A stretch of DNA of 57,843 nucleotides, taken from the NCBI GenBank assembly GCA_026125665.1, contig JAHCKS010000026.1:1-57843 (forward strand), in the 5' to 3' direction. How positions within the stretch are numbered: position 1 is the first letter of the stretch; the number at the start of each line of letters is the position of its first letter. This document shows positions 42,409 through 53,183 of the stretch, piece by piece. Origin of the DNA: Rubrivivax sp. Its GTDB lineage: Bacteria > Pseudomonadota > Gammaproteobacteria > Burkholderiales > Burkholderiaceae_C. The notes under the pieces are model-generated. The model did no database searches and was not told the origin of the DNA. It saw only the letters and a list, made by a program, of their open reading frames with translations. The translations under genes were made by a program, and so were the position numbers.

Positions 42409-43452
42409 ATGACGAGCGACAGGCTCCCTCGCGGCCCGGGCGCGCTGGCGCGCTTGCAGCAGGCCACGACGCTCGGCCTGCTGCTGGCCGCCGCGGCGTG
42501 GGCCTGGGGCTTCACGCGGGCCGGTCACCCGGGCTGGGCGGCGGCCGGCGCGCTGCTGATCGTCGGCGGCTACGCCCTCGTGCTCGGGCTGGAGTTCGCG
42601 CTGCTGCGGCGCGCGCACGGCGACGACCCGACGCCGCGCGCCACGCCGGCCGAGCTGCTGCGCGCCTGGTGGGGCGAGGTGCGCTGGGCGCCCACGGTGT
42701 TCTGCTGGCGCCAGCCGTTCTTCAGCCGGCGCTTTGCCGACTCGCTGCCGGCCGCCGCAGGGGCCGGCGCGAGCCGCCGCCGGGGCGTGCTGCTGGTGCA
42801 TGGCTTCGTCTGCAACCGGGGGCTGTGGAACCCGTGGCTCGCGCGCCTGCGCGACGCCGGCGTGCCCGTGGTGGCGGTGAACCTCGAGCCGGTGTTCGGC
42901 CGCATCGACGACTACGTGGCGCGCATCGACGAAGGCGTGCGGCGGCTGCACGCACACACAGGGCTCGCGCCGGTGGTGGTGGCGCACAGCATGGGCGGGC
43001 TCGCGCTGCGCCGCTGGTGGGCGGAACACGGCGTGGGCGACGATCGCGTGCACCACGCCATCACCATCGGCACGCCGCACCACGGCACCTGGCTGGCGCG
43101 CTTCGCGCTCACGCCCAACGCACGCCAGATGCGCCGCGCGAGCCGCTGGCTGCAGGACCTTGCCGCGCGCGAGCCGGCCGGCCGCTACACGCGCTTCACC
43201 TGCTTCTACAGCCACTGCGACAACATCGTCTTCCCGCCGGCCACGGCCACGCTGCCGGGTGCCGACAACCGGCACCTCGCCGGCGTGGCGCACGTGCACA
43301 TGGCCGACCGGCCCGAGCCGTGGCACGAGCTGCTGCGCTGGCTCGAACTGCCGCCGGCCCCGACCGCGCCGTCGCGAGTGAATTCGATGGCAGGCTCGTC
43401 GGCGGGCCCGGCAGCAGGTCCGCCCGCCGGCGCGCCCGCGGCGTCACGCTGA
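42409..43452 (+). CDS. Alpha/beta hydrolase with two N-terminal membrane segments
   Basis: 347 residues. The N-terminal ~65 residues contain two hydrophobic stretches (LGLLLAAAAWAWGF and AGALLIVGGYALVLGLEFAL), so the protein is anchored in the inner membrane. The catalytic core has GVLLVHGFVCNRGLW (oxyanion), VVVAHSMGGLALR (Ser nucleophile), ITIGTPHHGTWLARF and FYSHCDNIVFPPATATL (Asp), VAHVHMADRP (His). This resembles lipase/PGAP1-like esterases. The acceptor side and substrate are unknown. The tail after residue 320 is low-complexity Ala/Gly/Ser/Pro. Confidence 0.83.
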   Translation: MTSDRLPRGPGALARLQQATTLGLLLAAAAWAWGFTRAGHPGWAAAGALLIVGGYALVLGLEFALLRRAHGDDPTPRATPAELLRAWWGEVRWAPTVFCWRQPFFSRRFADSLPAAAGAGASRRRGVLLVHGFVCNRGLWNPWLARLRDAGVPVVAVNLEPVFGRIDDYVARIDEGVRRLHAHTGLAPVVVAHSMGGLALRRWWAEHGVGDDRVHHAITIGTPHHGTWLARFALTPNARQMRRASRWLQDLAAREPAGRYTRFTCFYSHCDNIVFPPATATLPGADNRHLAGVAHVHMADRPEPWHELLRWLELPPAPTAPSRVNSMAGSSAGPAAGPPAGAPAASR

Positions 43453-43483
43453 GCGGTGCACCGGGTGCGCTGCGCGCGCAGTC

Positions 43484-44467
43484 TCAGCCGCCTTCGCGGC
43501 CGGCGGCCACGAGGGCGGTGCCCGATGGCAGCGCCGCCAGCGCTACCGCAAGCCGCGCACCCACCTCGGCGTTGTGCTTCACGAGCGCGATGTTGGCGGC
43601 GAGGCTCGCGCCGCCGCTGAGCTCGGCGATGCGCGCCAGCAGGAACGGCGTCAGCGCCTTGCCCGTGACGCCCCGATGCGCCGCCTCGGCGAGCGCGGTG
43701 TCGATCCAGCCGTCCACCTGTGCGCGCGGCAGTGCGTCGGCCTCGGGCACCGGCGTCGACAGCAGCACGCCGCCGGCGAGCCCGAGGTTCCACTTCGTGC
43801 GCACGAATCGGGCCTGCGTGGCGGGGTCGTCCAGGCGCAGGTCGGCGCGGTGGCCGCTTTCGCGCACCCAGAACGCGGCGAAGTCGTCCTGCCCGGCGCT
43901 CAGCACCGGCACGCCGTGCGTCTCCAGCACCTCGAGCGTCAGGCCGAGGTCGAGGATGCTCTTGGCGCCGGCGCACACGACCACCACCGACGTGCGTGCC
44001 AGCTCCAGCAGGTCGGCCGAGATGTCGAAGCTCGTGGCCGCGCCGCGGTGCACGCCACCGATGCCGCCGGTGACGAAGACCTCGATGCCGGCGAGCGCGG
44101 CGCAGATCATCGTGCCGGCCACCGTGGTGGCGCCGAGCGCACCCGAGGCGAGCACGCCGGGCAGGTCGCGCCGGCTCACCTTGGCCGCGTCGCGGCCGCG
44201 GCGCGCGAGCTCCTCGAGCCGCGCATCGTCCAGGCCGACGAGGATGCGGCCCTCGGCGATGGCGATCGTCGCCGGCTCGGCGCCGTGGGCGCGCACGATC
44301 GCCTCCACCGCGCGCGCCGTCTGCAGGTTCTGCGGGAACGGCATGCCGTGCGCGACGATGGTGGACTCGAGCGCGACGACGGGGCGGCCGCAAGCCCGGG
44401 CGGCGGCGACGCCGGGGCTGAAGTGCAGCGCGGCGTGCGGCAGCGCGACCGGCCGTGTCTTGTCCAT
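43484..44467 (-). CDS. psuG: Pseudouridine-5'-phosphate glycosidase
   Basis: 327 residues. VVALESTIVAHGMPFPQNLQTA, GRILVGLDDARLEELAR, KVSRRDLPGVLASGALGATTVAGTM, IEVFVTGGIGGVHRGAATSFDISADL, GAKSILDLGLTLEVLETHGVPV and PEADALPRAQVDGWIDTAL are the PsuG blocks, including the Lys and metal-binding acidic residues. It splits pseudouridine 5'-phosphate into uracil and ribose 5-phosphate, in the cytoplasm. No adjacent psuK is seen; the PfkB-type kinase at 20484 is 23 kb away. It is convergent with the alpha/beta hydrolase and divergent from the acyl-CoA dehydrogenase. Confidence 0.93.
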   Translation of the reverse strand: MDKTRPVALPHAALHFSPGVAAARACGRPVVALESTIVAHGMPFPQNLQTARAVEAIVRAHGAEPATIAIAEGRILVGLDDARLEELARRGRDAAKVSRRDLPGVLASGALGATTVAGTMICAALAGIEVFVTGGIGGVHRGAATSFDISADLLELARTSVVVVCAGAKSILDLGLTLEVLETHGVPVLSAGQDDFAAFWVRESGHRADLRLDDPATQARFVRTKWNLGLAGGVLLSTPVPEADALPRAQVDGWIDTALAEAAHRGVTGKALTPFLLARIAELSGGASLAANIALVKHNAEVGARLAVALAALPSGTALVAAGREGG

Positions 44468-44631
44468 CGCGTCGAGCATAGCGGGGGCCCGGCCAGGCAC
44501 AGGTCCTGTGTTCGGGGTTTACCCGCAAGCATGCCGCCGCGGCAAAGATGCTGTGCCGCCCACCGCCTTGGCCGGGCCCGTCGGCGTCCGTAGCCTCCAG
44601 GTCCATCGAACGACTGCCGAGGCCCGCGTCC

Positions 44632-45774
<1,143 letters not shown>

Positions 45775-45825
45775 AGCCCTGCTCGTTTCCCGCCCCCGAA
45801 CCGCACGACACCGACAGGAGACCCC

Positions 45826-46794
45826 ATGAATCGCCGACTCTTCGCCCCGTGGATCGCCGCCCTGGCGCTGCTGCCCGCGCTCGCCGCCGGACAGACCTAC
45901 CCCAGCCGCGCGATCCAGATGGTCATCCCGTACCCGGCCGGCGGCACCACGGACGTGATGGCGCGCGCGCTGCAGGAGCCGCTGCAGAAGGCGCTCGGGC
46001 AGACGATCCTGGTCGAGAACAAGGCCGGCGCCGCCGGCGTGCTGGCGGCGCGCGAGGTGGCGCGTGGCAGGCCCGACGGGCACCAGCTGCTGTTCGTCAA
46101 CAGCGGCATCCTGACCGTGACGCCGCACGTGCAGAAGGATGCCGGGTTCGATGCCGTCAAGGAGTTCGCGCCGGTGGCGCTGGCGACGATGGCACCGCTG
46201 TTCGTGCTGGTGCCGGCCAGCGTGCCGGCCACCGACCTGCGCGGCTTCATCGAGCACGTGAAGAGCAAGCCGGGCGAGCTCAACTACGCCAGCGCCGGCA
46301 TCGGCTCGTTCGGGCACCTCGCCAGCGAGCTGTTCGTCAAGTCGGCGGGCCTGAAGATGACGCACGTGCCGTACAAGGGCCAGGCGCCGACGACAAACGC
46401 CGTCGTCACCGGCGAGGTGGCGCTGCTCATCACGAGCATGTCGAGCACGATGAAGGGCTTCATCGACAACGGCAAGCTCAAGCTGCTGGGCGTGACGTCG
46501 GCCGGCCCGAGCGCGCTTTCGCCGGGCGTGCCGCCGGTCTCGTCGGTGCTGCCGGGCTACGCTGCGGAGACCTGGTTCGGCTTCGTCACCACCGCCGGCA
46601 CGCCGGCCGCGGTGGTGCAGAAGCTCAACAGCGAGATCAACACGATCCTGGCGACCAAGGACATGCAGGAGCGCATGGCCACGCTCGGCCAGCAGGTGCG
46701 CACCGCCACGCCGGCGCAGCTCGGCGCGCTGATCGCCGAGGACCACGCGCGCTGGGGGCAGGTCGTGCGCGACAACCAGATCAGCGCGCAGTGA
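45826..46794 (+). CDS. Bug-family (tripartite tricarboxylate transporter) receptor
   Basis: 322 residues, with CAGGAGAC before the ATG. The signal peptide is MNRRLFAPWIAALALLPALAA with cleavage at AAGQ. The mature start TYPSRAIQMVIPYPAGGTTD and the VPYKGQAPTTNAVVTGEV block are typical of Bug/TctC proteins, which capture carboxylates in the periplasm. The TctA/TctB membrane partners are not in the window. The gene is part of the acyl-CoA block, so it may bind the acid that the block breaks down. Confidence 0.92.
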   Translation: MNRRLFAPWIAALALLPALAAGQTYPSRAIQMVIPYPAGGTTDVMARALQEPLQKALGQTILVENKAGAAGVLAAREVARGRPDGHQLLFVNSGILTVTPHVQKDAGFDAVKEFAPVALATMAPLFVLVPASVPATDLRGFIEHVKSKPGELNYASAGIGSFGHLASELFVKSAGLKMTHVPYKGQAPTTNAVVTGEVALLITSMSSTMKGFIDNGKLKLLGVTSAGPSALSPGVPPVSSVLPGYAAETWFGFVTTAGTPAAVVQKLNSEINTILATKDMQERMATLGQQVRTATPAQLGALIAEDHARWGQVVRDNQISAQ

Positions 46795-46831
46795 GCGCGG
46801 GCGAGACGAGCCCGCACACGAGGAGCCGCCC

Positions 46832-47644
46832 ATGAGCCGCTACGCGAAGTACCAGGATCTGAAGGTCGAGGTCGCCGAGAAGGTCGCCACCGTCACGCTG
46901 AACCGCCCCGGCGCGCGCAACGCCATCAACCAGCGGCTGATCCGCGAGCTGCGCACGATCTGGGATGACCTCGCCGACGACGGGACCGTCGGCGCCGTCG
47001 TCGTCACCGGCGCGGGCGACTTCTTCAGCGTCGGCGGCGACGTGAAGGCGATGTCCGAGCGCCCGGGCGGCGACGTGCTCGAGGAAGGCGAGGTGCACGA
47101 CCCGATGGTCAGCCGCCGCCTCGTCAACCGCCTGCTCGAGCTCGACAAGCCCATCGTCGCCGCCGTGAATGGCGACTGCATCGGCCTGGCGGCGACGATC
47201 GCGCTGCTGTGCGACATCAGCGTCGTCGCCGACGACGCGCGCATCGGCGACACGCATGTCAGCCGCGTCGGCCTCGTGGCCGGCGACGGCGGCACGGTGA
47301 TCTGGCCGCTGCTGCTGGGCGTCAACAAGGCCAAGGAGTTCCTGATGCGCGGCACGCTGCTGAAGGGCGCGGAAGCCGGGCGCATCGGGCTCGTCAACCA
47401 CGCCGTCGCGCGCGCCGAGGTGCTGGCCACCGCCACGCAGATCGCGCACGAGCTGGCACACGGCCCGACCTGGGCCATCCGCTGGACCAAGTTGTCGATC
47501 AACCAGGTCGTCAAGGAGCGGGTGAACCACCTGATGGAGGCGTCGATGGCGCTCGAGCAGGTGACCTTCGAGACCGCCGACCACCGCGAAGCGACGCTCG
47601 CCTTCAAGGAGAAGCGCAAGCCGAGGTTCGGCCAGGGAAGCTGA
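46832..47644 (+). CDS. Enoyl-CoA hydratase/isomerase family protein (crotonase)
   Basis: 270 residues. The crotonase oxyanion loops are seen in VVVTGAGDFFSVGGDVKAMSE and AAVNGDCIGLAATIALLCD. The block usually containing the two catalytic Glu residues reads DARIGDTHVSRVGLVAGDGG, where the first Glu position is Thr-His (a G-D-x-H subgroup) and the second is Asp-like. The exact reaction (hydration, isomerisation, or hydrolysis) is therefore open. AGGAGCC precedes the ATG. It is between the Bug receptor and the LysR gene and is probably part of the same operon as both acyl-CoA genes. Confidence 0.85.
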   Translation: MSRYAKYQDLKVEVAEKVATVTLNRPGARNAINQRLIRELRTIWDDLADDGTVGAVVVTGAGDFFSVGGDVKAMSERPGGDVLEEGEVHDPMVSRRLVNRLLELDKPIVAAVNGDCIGLAATIALLCDISVVADDARIGDTHVSRVGLVAGDGGTVIWPLLLGVNKAKEFLMRGTLLKGAEAGRIGLVNHAVARAEVLATATQIAHELAHGPTWAIRWTKLSINQVVKERVNHLMEASMALEQVTFETADHREATLAFKEKRKPRFGQGS

Positions 47645-47728
47645 ACGCCCTGGCCGCGCCGCGGCCCGGCCGGCCGCGCGGTGCAAGTGCGGCACCAGTC
47701 GCCGCCACCGCCGCAATAGACTGCGGCC

Positions 47729-48625
47729 ATGGTGGCCGCCGACAGCATCCGCGAGCTCGAGTTCTTCCTGCGCGTCTCGGAGGAATCGAGCTTCTCGGCG
47801 GCGGCGCGCAGCCTCGACCTCGATCCGTCGACGATCAGCAAGGTCGTGCAGCGGCTGGAGAACCGCCTGGGCGTGCGCCTGTTCCACCGCACGTCGCGCG
47901 TGCTGAAGCTGACACCCGAAGGCGAACGTTTCCTCGCCGCGGCGCAGAAGGTGATGCAGGCGCTCGAGGAGGCCGAGGCGTCGCTCGGGCCGGCGATGGC
48001 CGAGCCGACCGGCGTGCTGCGCATCGGCTGCACGCCGGCCTTCGCGCGCTTCTGGCTCGGGCCGCTGCTGCCGGCGTTCTGCGCCGCGCACCCGAAGCTG
48101 AAGCTCGAGTTCGTCACGTCGCCCAACGCGGTGGACCTGTTCGACCAGCAGATCGACGTGTCGTTCCAGAGCGGGCCGATCCCCGATTCGTCGCTCGTCG
48201 TGCGGCGCGTGGCCACCGTGTGCTGGCGCATCTACGCCGCACCTGAGTACCTGCGGCAGCACGGCACGCCGGCCGGCGTCGACGAGCTCGCCGCGCACCG
48301 CTGCCTGAACTTCCTGCCCGGCACCTACCGCAGCCACTGGCCGCTGCGCGTGGGCGGCGAGACGCGCAGCGTCGCGCCCACCGGCCCGGTGGCCGCCGAC
48401 AACGGCGACCTGCTGTGCGCGCTGGCGGTGGCCGGCATGGGGCTGGCGCGGCTGGCGGAGTACCGCGTCGCCGCCGAGGTGCCGGCCGGGCGCCTCGTCA
48501 CGGTGCTCGACGACTGCGCCGTCGAAGGCGAGCCCGTGTTCGCCGTCTACGCGAGCCGCCGCCACCTGAGCGTGCGCGTGCGCGCGCTGCTCGAGCACAT
48601 CGAAGGCGCGATCGGCGCCCGCTGA
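47729..48625 (+). CDS. LysR-type transcriptional regulator
   Basis: 298 residues. The N-terminal HTH is IRELEFFLRVSEESSFSAAARSLDLDPSTISKVVQRLENRLG, trimmed here to its key residues SFSAAARSLDLDPSTISKVV, followed by a linker helix and an inducer-binding domain (LRIGCTPAFARFWLGPLLP and GDLLCALAVAGMGLARLAEYRVAAEV). It is on the same strand as the acyl-CoA genes and sits between the crotonase and the CoA transferase, so it probably controls the block, with a CoA-linked acid as inducer. A gap of 84 bp precedes it. Confidence 0.93.
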   Translation: MVAADSIRELEFFLRVSEESSFSAAARSLDLDPSTISKVVQRLENRLGVRLFHRTSRVLKLTPEGERFLAAAQKVMQALEEAEASLGPAMAEPTGVLRIGCTPAFARFWLGPLLPAFCAAHPKLKLEFVTSPNAVDLFDQQIDVSFQSGPIPDSSLVVRRVATVCWRIYAAPEYLRQHGTPAGVDELAAHRCLNFLPGTYRSHWPLRVGGETRSVAPTGPVAADNGDLLCALAVAGMGLARLAEYRVAAEVPAGRLVTVLDDCAVEGEPVFAVYASRRHLSVRVRALLEHIEGAIGAR

Positions 48626-48762
48626 CCGCCGTGCCGTCGGCGGCCGCCGGGCGACGCCGGGCACGCTGTGCCGCCGCGGCACAGATGCTCTTCCGCCAGG
48701 CGCCTTGCCGCGCCGGGCCGCCCGGGCCGATGCTCCCGCCATCCACGAGACCGGAGCCGCCC

Positions 48763-49962
48763 ATGACACCCACCCGCCCGCGTGGCGACGCACTCGCCGG
48801 CCTGCGCGTCGTCGACTTCACGATCGTGATGTCGGGCCCGATGTGCACGCGGCTGCTCGCCGACGCCGGCGCCGACGTCGTGAAGATCGAGCCGCCCGAC
48901 GGCGACGTCGTGCGCCAGCGCGAGCCGCTGCGCGGCGGCATCAGCACCTACTACGCGTCGATGAACTGCGGCAAGCGCTCGGTCGTGCTCGACCTCGGCA
49001 CCGCGGAAGGCCGGCGCATCGCGCGCGAGCTCGCGGTGCAGGCCGACGTCGTGGTCGAGAACTTCCGCCCGGGCGTGATGAAGCGGCTCGGCCTGGACCA
49101 CGAGACGCTGGCGCGCGAGAACCCGCGGCTCGTCTACGCATCGATCTCGGGCTTCGGGCAGGGCGGGCCGCGCGCGATGACCCCGGCCTACGCGCCGGTG
49201 ATCCACGCCGCCTCGGGCTACGAGATGGCGCACAGCGGCTACCAGCGCGGGAGCGAGCGCCCGGCCAACAACGGCATCTTCATCGCCGACGTGCTGGGCG
49301 CGGCGAACGCGTTCGGCGCGGTCCAGCTGGCGCTGGTCGAGCGCGCCAGGAGCGGCCTCGGCCAGTACATCGACGTCTCGCTGATGGATTCGGTGCTCGG
49401 CATGCTGATCTACGAGATGCAGGCGGCGCAGTTCCCGCCCGAGCGTGCGCGCCAGGTGTACGAGCCGGTGCGCGCCGGCGATGGCTGGGTGATGGTGGCC
49501 GCCGTGACGCAGAAGAACCTCGAGGCGCTGTTCGACGTCATCGGCCATCCCGAGGCCAAGACCGACCCGCGCTTTGCGACCGTGGCCGAGAAGGAGGCGA
49601 ACTGGCCAGCGCTGCTCGGCCTGATCGAAGGGTGGACGAGCCAGCGCAGCGGCGCCGAGTGCGAGGCCGCGCTGATGGCCGCGGGCGTGCCTTGTTCGCG
49701 CTACCGCAGCGTTGCCGAGGCGATGGCCGACCCGCAGGTGGCCGCGCGCGGCTTTCTCGCCGAACTGGAACATGGCGGCGCGACGTTCAAGGTCGCCAAT
49801 GCGCCGTTCAAGCTCTCGGCCACCCCCACGGCGGCGCGGCGCGACGTGGCCGCGCTCGGCGAGCACACGGCCGAGGTGCTGCAGGAGCGGCTGGGCCTCG
49901 CGCCTTCGGACATCGCGGCGCTGCGCCGGCAGGGCGTGTTCGGCGCGGCGGCGGCGGCATGA
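48763..49962 (+). CDS. CaiB/BaiF family CoA transferase (class III)
   Basis: 399 residues. LAGLRVVDFTIVMSGPMCTRLLADAGADVVKIEPPDGD is the family opening (trimmed to RVVDFTIVMSGPMCTRLLAD). The catalytic Asp is expected in FIADVLGAANAF, and SISGFGQGGPRA and IDVSLMDSVLGMLIYEMQ are further conserved blocks. It moves CoA between acyl groups in the cytoplasm, activating the substrate acid for the acyl-CoA dehydrogenases. The stop overlaps the next gene start by four bases (ATGA at 49959). Confidence 0.93.
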   Translation: MTPTRPRGDALAGLRVVDFTIVMSGPMCTRLLADAGADVVKIEPPDGDVVRQREPLRGGISTYYASMNCGKRSVVLDLGTAEGRRIARELAVQADVVVENFRPGVMKRLGLDHETLARENPRLVYASISGFGQGGPRAMTPAYAPVIHAASGYEMAHSGYQRGSERPANNGIFIADVLGAANAFGAVQLALVERARSGLGQYIDVSLMDSVLGMLIYEMQAAQFPPERARQVYEPVRAGDGWVMVAAVTQKNLEALFDVIGHPEAKTDPRFATVAEKEANWPALLGLIEGWTSQRSGAECEAALMAAGVPCSRYRSVAEAMADPQVAARGFLAELEHGGATFKVANAPFKLSATPTAARRDVAALGEHTAEVLQERLGLAPSDIAALRRQGVFGAAAAA

Positions 49963-52234
49963 ACATGAACGACGCCCCACCCGGCGCGCTGCCCGGTGCC
50001 GGGGAACGCGCGCTGCTGCGCGACTCGCTGCGCGGCTGGCTCGCGGCCCACTGGCCGGCGGCGACGGCCGTGGCGCACGCCGGCGAGGGCGAGCACGTGG
50101 CGCGGTTGTGGCACGGCCTCGCCGGCCAGGGCCTGGCGGCGCTCGGCGCGCAGCCCAGGAAGGCGGTGTGCGCGGGCTGGTCGTGGCGATGGAAGAGCTC
50201 GGCCGCGCCGCCGCGCCGCCGCCGCTGCCCGGGGCGGCGCTGGTGAACCTGGCGCTGGCGGCGCGGGCCGGCGAAGACGGCGAGGCGGCGCGCCTGCTGG
50301 AGCGCGTGCAGGCGGCCCAGGCGCGCGTGGCGGTCTCGTTCGGCGAGCTCGACCCCGACCCTCAGGCCGCGCAGCTTGCCTGGGACGACGGCCGGCTCGA
50401 CGGCACGCTGCGCTTCGTCGACGGCGCCGCGCACGCCACCGACCTGCTCGTCGTGACGCCCGACGGCTTCGCGCTGGTCGACCTGGCACACGAAGGCGTG
50501 CAGGTGACCCCCGCGCGCGCGCTCGGTGCCGACGGCTGGTGCGAGGTGCGGCTTGTTGCCGTGCCGGCCTTGTCGATCGCCGTCGCCGAAGGGCGGCTCG
50601 ACGAGCTGCGCCGCACCGTGGCGCTGTTGCTGCTGGCGCGCGCGCACGGCGCGGCGCGGCGCTCGTTCGAGCTCGTCGTCGACTACGCGAAGGAGCGGCG
50701 CCAGTTCGGCCAGCCGATCGGCCGCTTCCAGGCCGTGCAGCACAAGCTCGCGAACAACCTCATCGCGCTCGAAGGCGTGCGGCTGACGCTCGAGCACGCC
50801 GCGGAGGCCTTCGACTTCGGGCGCACCGACCGCGGCTACTTCGCGCACGCCGCGCTGGCCTTCGGCGCGCCGGCGCTCAGGCAGGTCGCGCTCGAGACGC
50901 AGCATGTCTTCGGCGCCATCGGCTACGCCGAGGAACACGAGGCGCCACGCCACTTCCGCCGCGTGCACCTGGACACGCTCGTGCTCGGCGGCGCGCGAGC
51001 GGCGCGCGCGGCGCTGGCCGCGCACCTGCTGGATGCCGGGGCCGATGCCGACACCGATGGCGAAGGGGCGCGGCTGCCGGAGTACGAGCTCGGCGCGGCG
51101 GGCAACGCCTTCCGCGACGAGGTGCGGGCCTGGCTCGCGACGCACTGGTCGGGCGAGCGCAAGCGCGCGTTCGACGCGCGGCCGTTCCACGACCGCGAGT
51201 TCGATGCGTCGTTCGCGCTCGACCTCGGGCGCACCGGGTGGCTCGGCATCGCCTGGCCGCGTGCGTTCGGCGGTCAGCAGCGCACGCCGCTGGAGCAGAT
51301 CGGCTTCCTCGAGGTGATGGAGCGGGCCGAGGCACCGCCACGCTTCGGCGCCTCGGTGCAGGCGAACGCGCTGATGATGCACGGCACGACAGCGCAGCAG
51401 CAGCGCTACCTGCCAGAGATCCTGCGTGGCGAGGTGATGCACGGCATGGGCTACAGCGAGCCCGACGCCGGCTCCGACCTGGCGGCGCTGCGCACGAGCG
51501 CCGTGCTCGACGGCGACCAGTGGGTCATCGACGGCCAGAAGATCTGGACCACGACGTGGTGGGGCAGGTACATGTTCCTCGCTGCGCGCACCGACCGCAC
51601 TGCACAGCCGCCGCACGCCGGCATCAGCATGTTCATCGTGCCGATGGACACGCCGGGCATCACGATCAAGCCGGCGACGACGATGTACGACGGCAGCTTC
51701 GCGAACATCTTCTACGACGGCGTGCGCATCCCGCGCGAGAACGTCGTCGGTCCCGTCAACGGCGGCTGGAAGGTGCTGACCGACGCGCTCGCCAACGAGC
51801 GCGGCACGGTGGGCGGCGGCATCGTGCTGAAGGTGGCGCACGGCTTCGAGTGCCTGTGCCGCGAGCTGCGCGCGGTGCCGGCGCTGCGCGACGACTCCGT
51901 CGTGCGCGAGCGCATCGGCACGCTCGCCGCCGAGATCGAGGTCGGCCGCCGGCTGATGATCCATTGCGCCGAGCTGGCGACCGGCGGCACGACGCCGCCG
52001 GCGGTCGGGGCGATCGGCAAGGTGTTCTCCGGCGAGCTGATGGAGCGCTACGGCCAGGCCGCGCTAGAGCTGCTCGGCGCGCGCGCGGCCCTGTCGCAGG
52101 GCGCCCCGGGCGCGCTGGCCAACGGTCGCTTCGAACAGCAGCTGCGCCACTCGCTGATGTGGGTCATCAGCATCGGCACCAACGAGATCCAGCGCAGCCT
52201 CATCGCGCAGCGCGGCCTCGGGTTGCCGCGCTGA
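49959..52234 (+). CDS. Fused double acyl-CoA dehydrogenase, one frame break
   Basis: About 756 residues across one single-base change near 50155 (LAALGAQPR continues one frame over as RGLVVAMEELGRAAAP). Two acyl-CoA dehydrogenase modules are present. The N-terminal one (to about residue 370) has AKERRQFGQPIGRFQAVQHKLA and FGAIGYAEEHEAPRHFRRVH but lacks a recognisable catalytic Glu; it may be structural. The C-terminal one has GMGYSEPDAGSDLAALRTSA, IDGQKIWTTTWWGRYMFLA, SIGTNEIQRSLIAQRGLGLPR and is complete. Fused pairs of this kind act on cyclic or steroid-like acyl-CoAs in actinobacteria and burkholderias, often as heterodimers. It overlaps the CoA transferase. Confidence 0.82.
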
Positions 52235-52313
52235 GGCGGGCGCCGCGCGACCCGCGCCGGGCGCCTAGCATCGGCGCCATGCAAGCTCGTGCCGGCGCCG
52301 CCGGACCCCGCCC

Positions 52314-53183
52314 GTGAGCCATCGTGTCGCCTGGTGGCTGCTGGCGCCGGCGCTCGCCTTCGTTTCGCTGTTCTTCGTGCTGCCGGTGCTGGCGCTGCTG
52401 GCTGGCGCGTTCAACGTCGGCGGCGTGCCGGGCTTGGCGCACTTCGTCGCCTTCTTCGCCGAGCCGCTGCACGAGCAGGTGTACTGGCGCACGCTGCGCA
52501 TCGCGCTGGCGGCAACGCTGGTGAGTGCCGTGGTCTGCTACCCGGCGGCGATGGCGATGATCCGCGTGCCGCCGCCTTGGCGCGGGCTGCTCACCGGGCT
52601 CGTCATCCTGCCGCTGATGGTGAGCCCGATCGCGCGCACCTACTCGTGGATCGTGCTGCTGGGGCGCAACGGCGTCGCCAACTCGCTGCTCGTCGGCACG
52701 GGGGTCGTCGACGAGCCGGTGACGCTGCTCTTCACCGAAGGCGCGGTGTTCGTGGGCCTGCTGCAGCTGATGATGCCGCTGATGCTCGTCTCGCTCGTCT
52801 CGGCGCTGGAGAACCTCGGCCCCGACGTGCTGGCCGCGGCGCGCACGCTCGGCGCCGACCGCTGGCAGACGTTCTTGCGCGTGACGCTGCCGCTGACGCA
52901 GGAGGGGCTGATCATCGGCGGCACGCTCGTCTTCACCGGCTGCGTCACGGCCTACATCACGCCGGCGATGCTGGGCGGGCCGAAGGTGCTGATGCTGGAG
53001 ACGCTGCTCTACCAGAAGGTCAACGTGGCGGCCGACACGACGGCGGCGAGCGTCATCGCCGTGCTGCTGCTGGTGACGACGGTGCTCGTGAACCAGGGCT
53101 TGAGGCGCATCGGGCGTGTGCGCGTGGCGCGGACTGCGGCGGCGGCGGGCGGGGACGTGCAGGTGGCGGGGGCGCGCGCGTGA
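52314..53183 (+). CDS. ABC transporter permease, PotB-like
   Basis: 289 residues starting at a GTG. Six membrane segments are visible (for example [21 protein letters not shown] and [20 protein letters not shown]). The EAA-type loop is [22 protein letters not shown], which contacts the ATPase. The class is the type I importer of the spermidine/putrescine-AfuB group. Stop and next start overlap (GTGA at 53180). Confidence 0.9.
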   Translation: MSHRVAWWLLAPALAFVSLFFVLPVLALLAGAFNVGGVPGLAHFVAFFAEPLHEQVYWRTLRIALAATLVSAVVCYPAAMAMIRVPPPWRGLLTGLVILPLMVSPIARTYSWIVLLGRNGVANSLLVGTGVVDEPVTLLFTEGAVFVGLLQLMMPLMLVSLVSALENLGPDVLAAARTLGADRWQTFLRVTLPLTQEGLIIGGTLVFTGCVTAYITPAMLGGPKVLMLETLLYQKVNVAADTTAASVIAVLLLVTTVLVNQGLRRIGRVRVARTAAAAGGDVQVAGARA

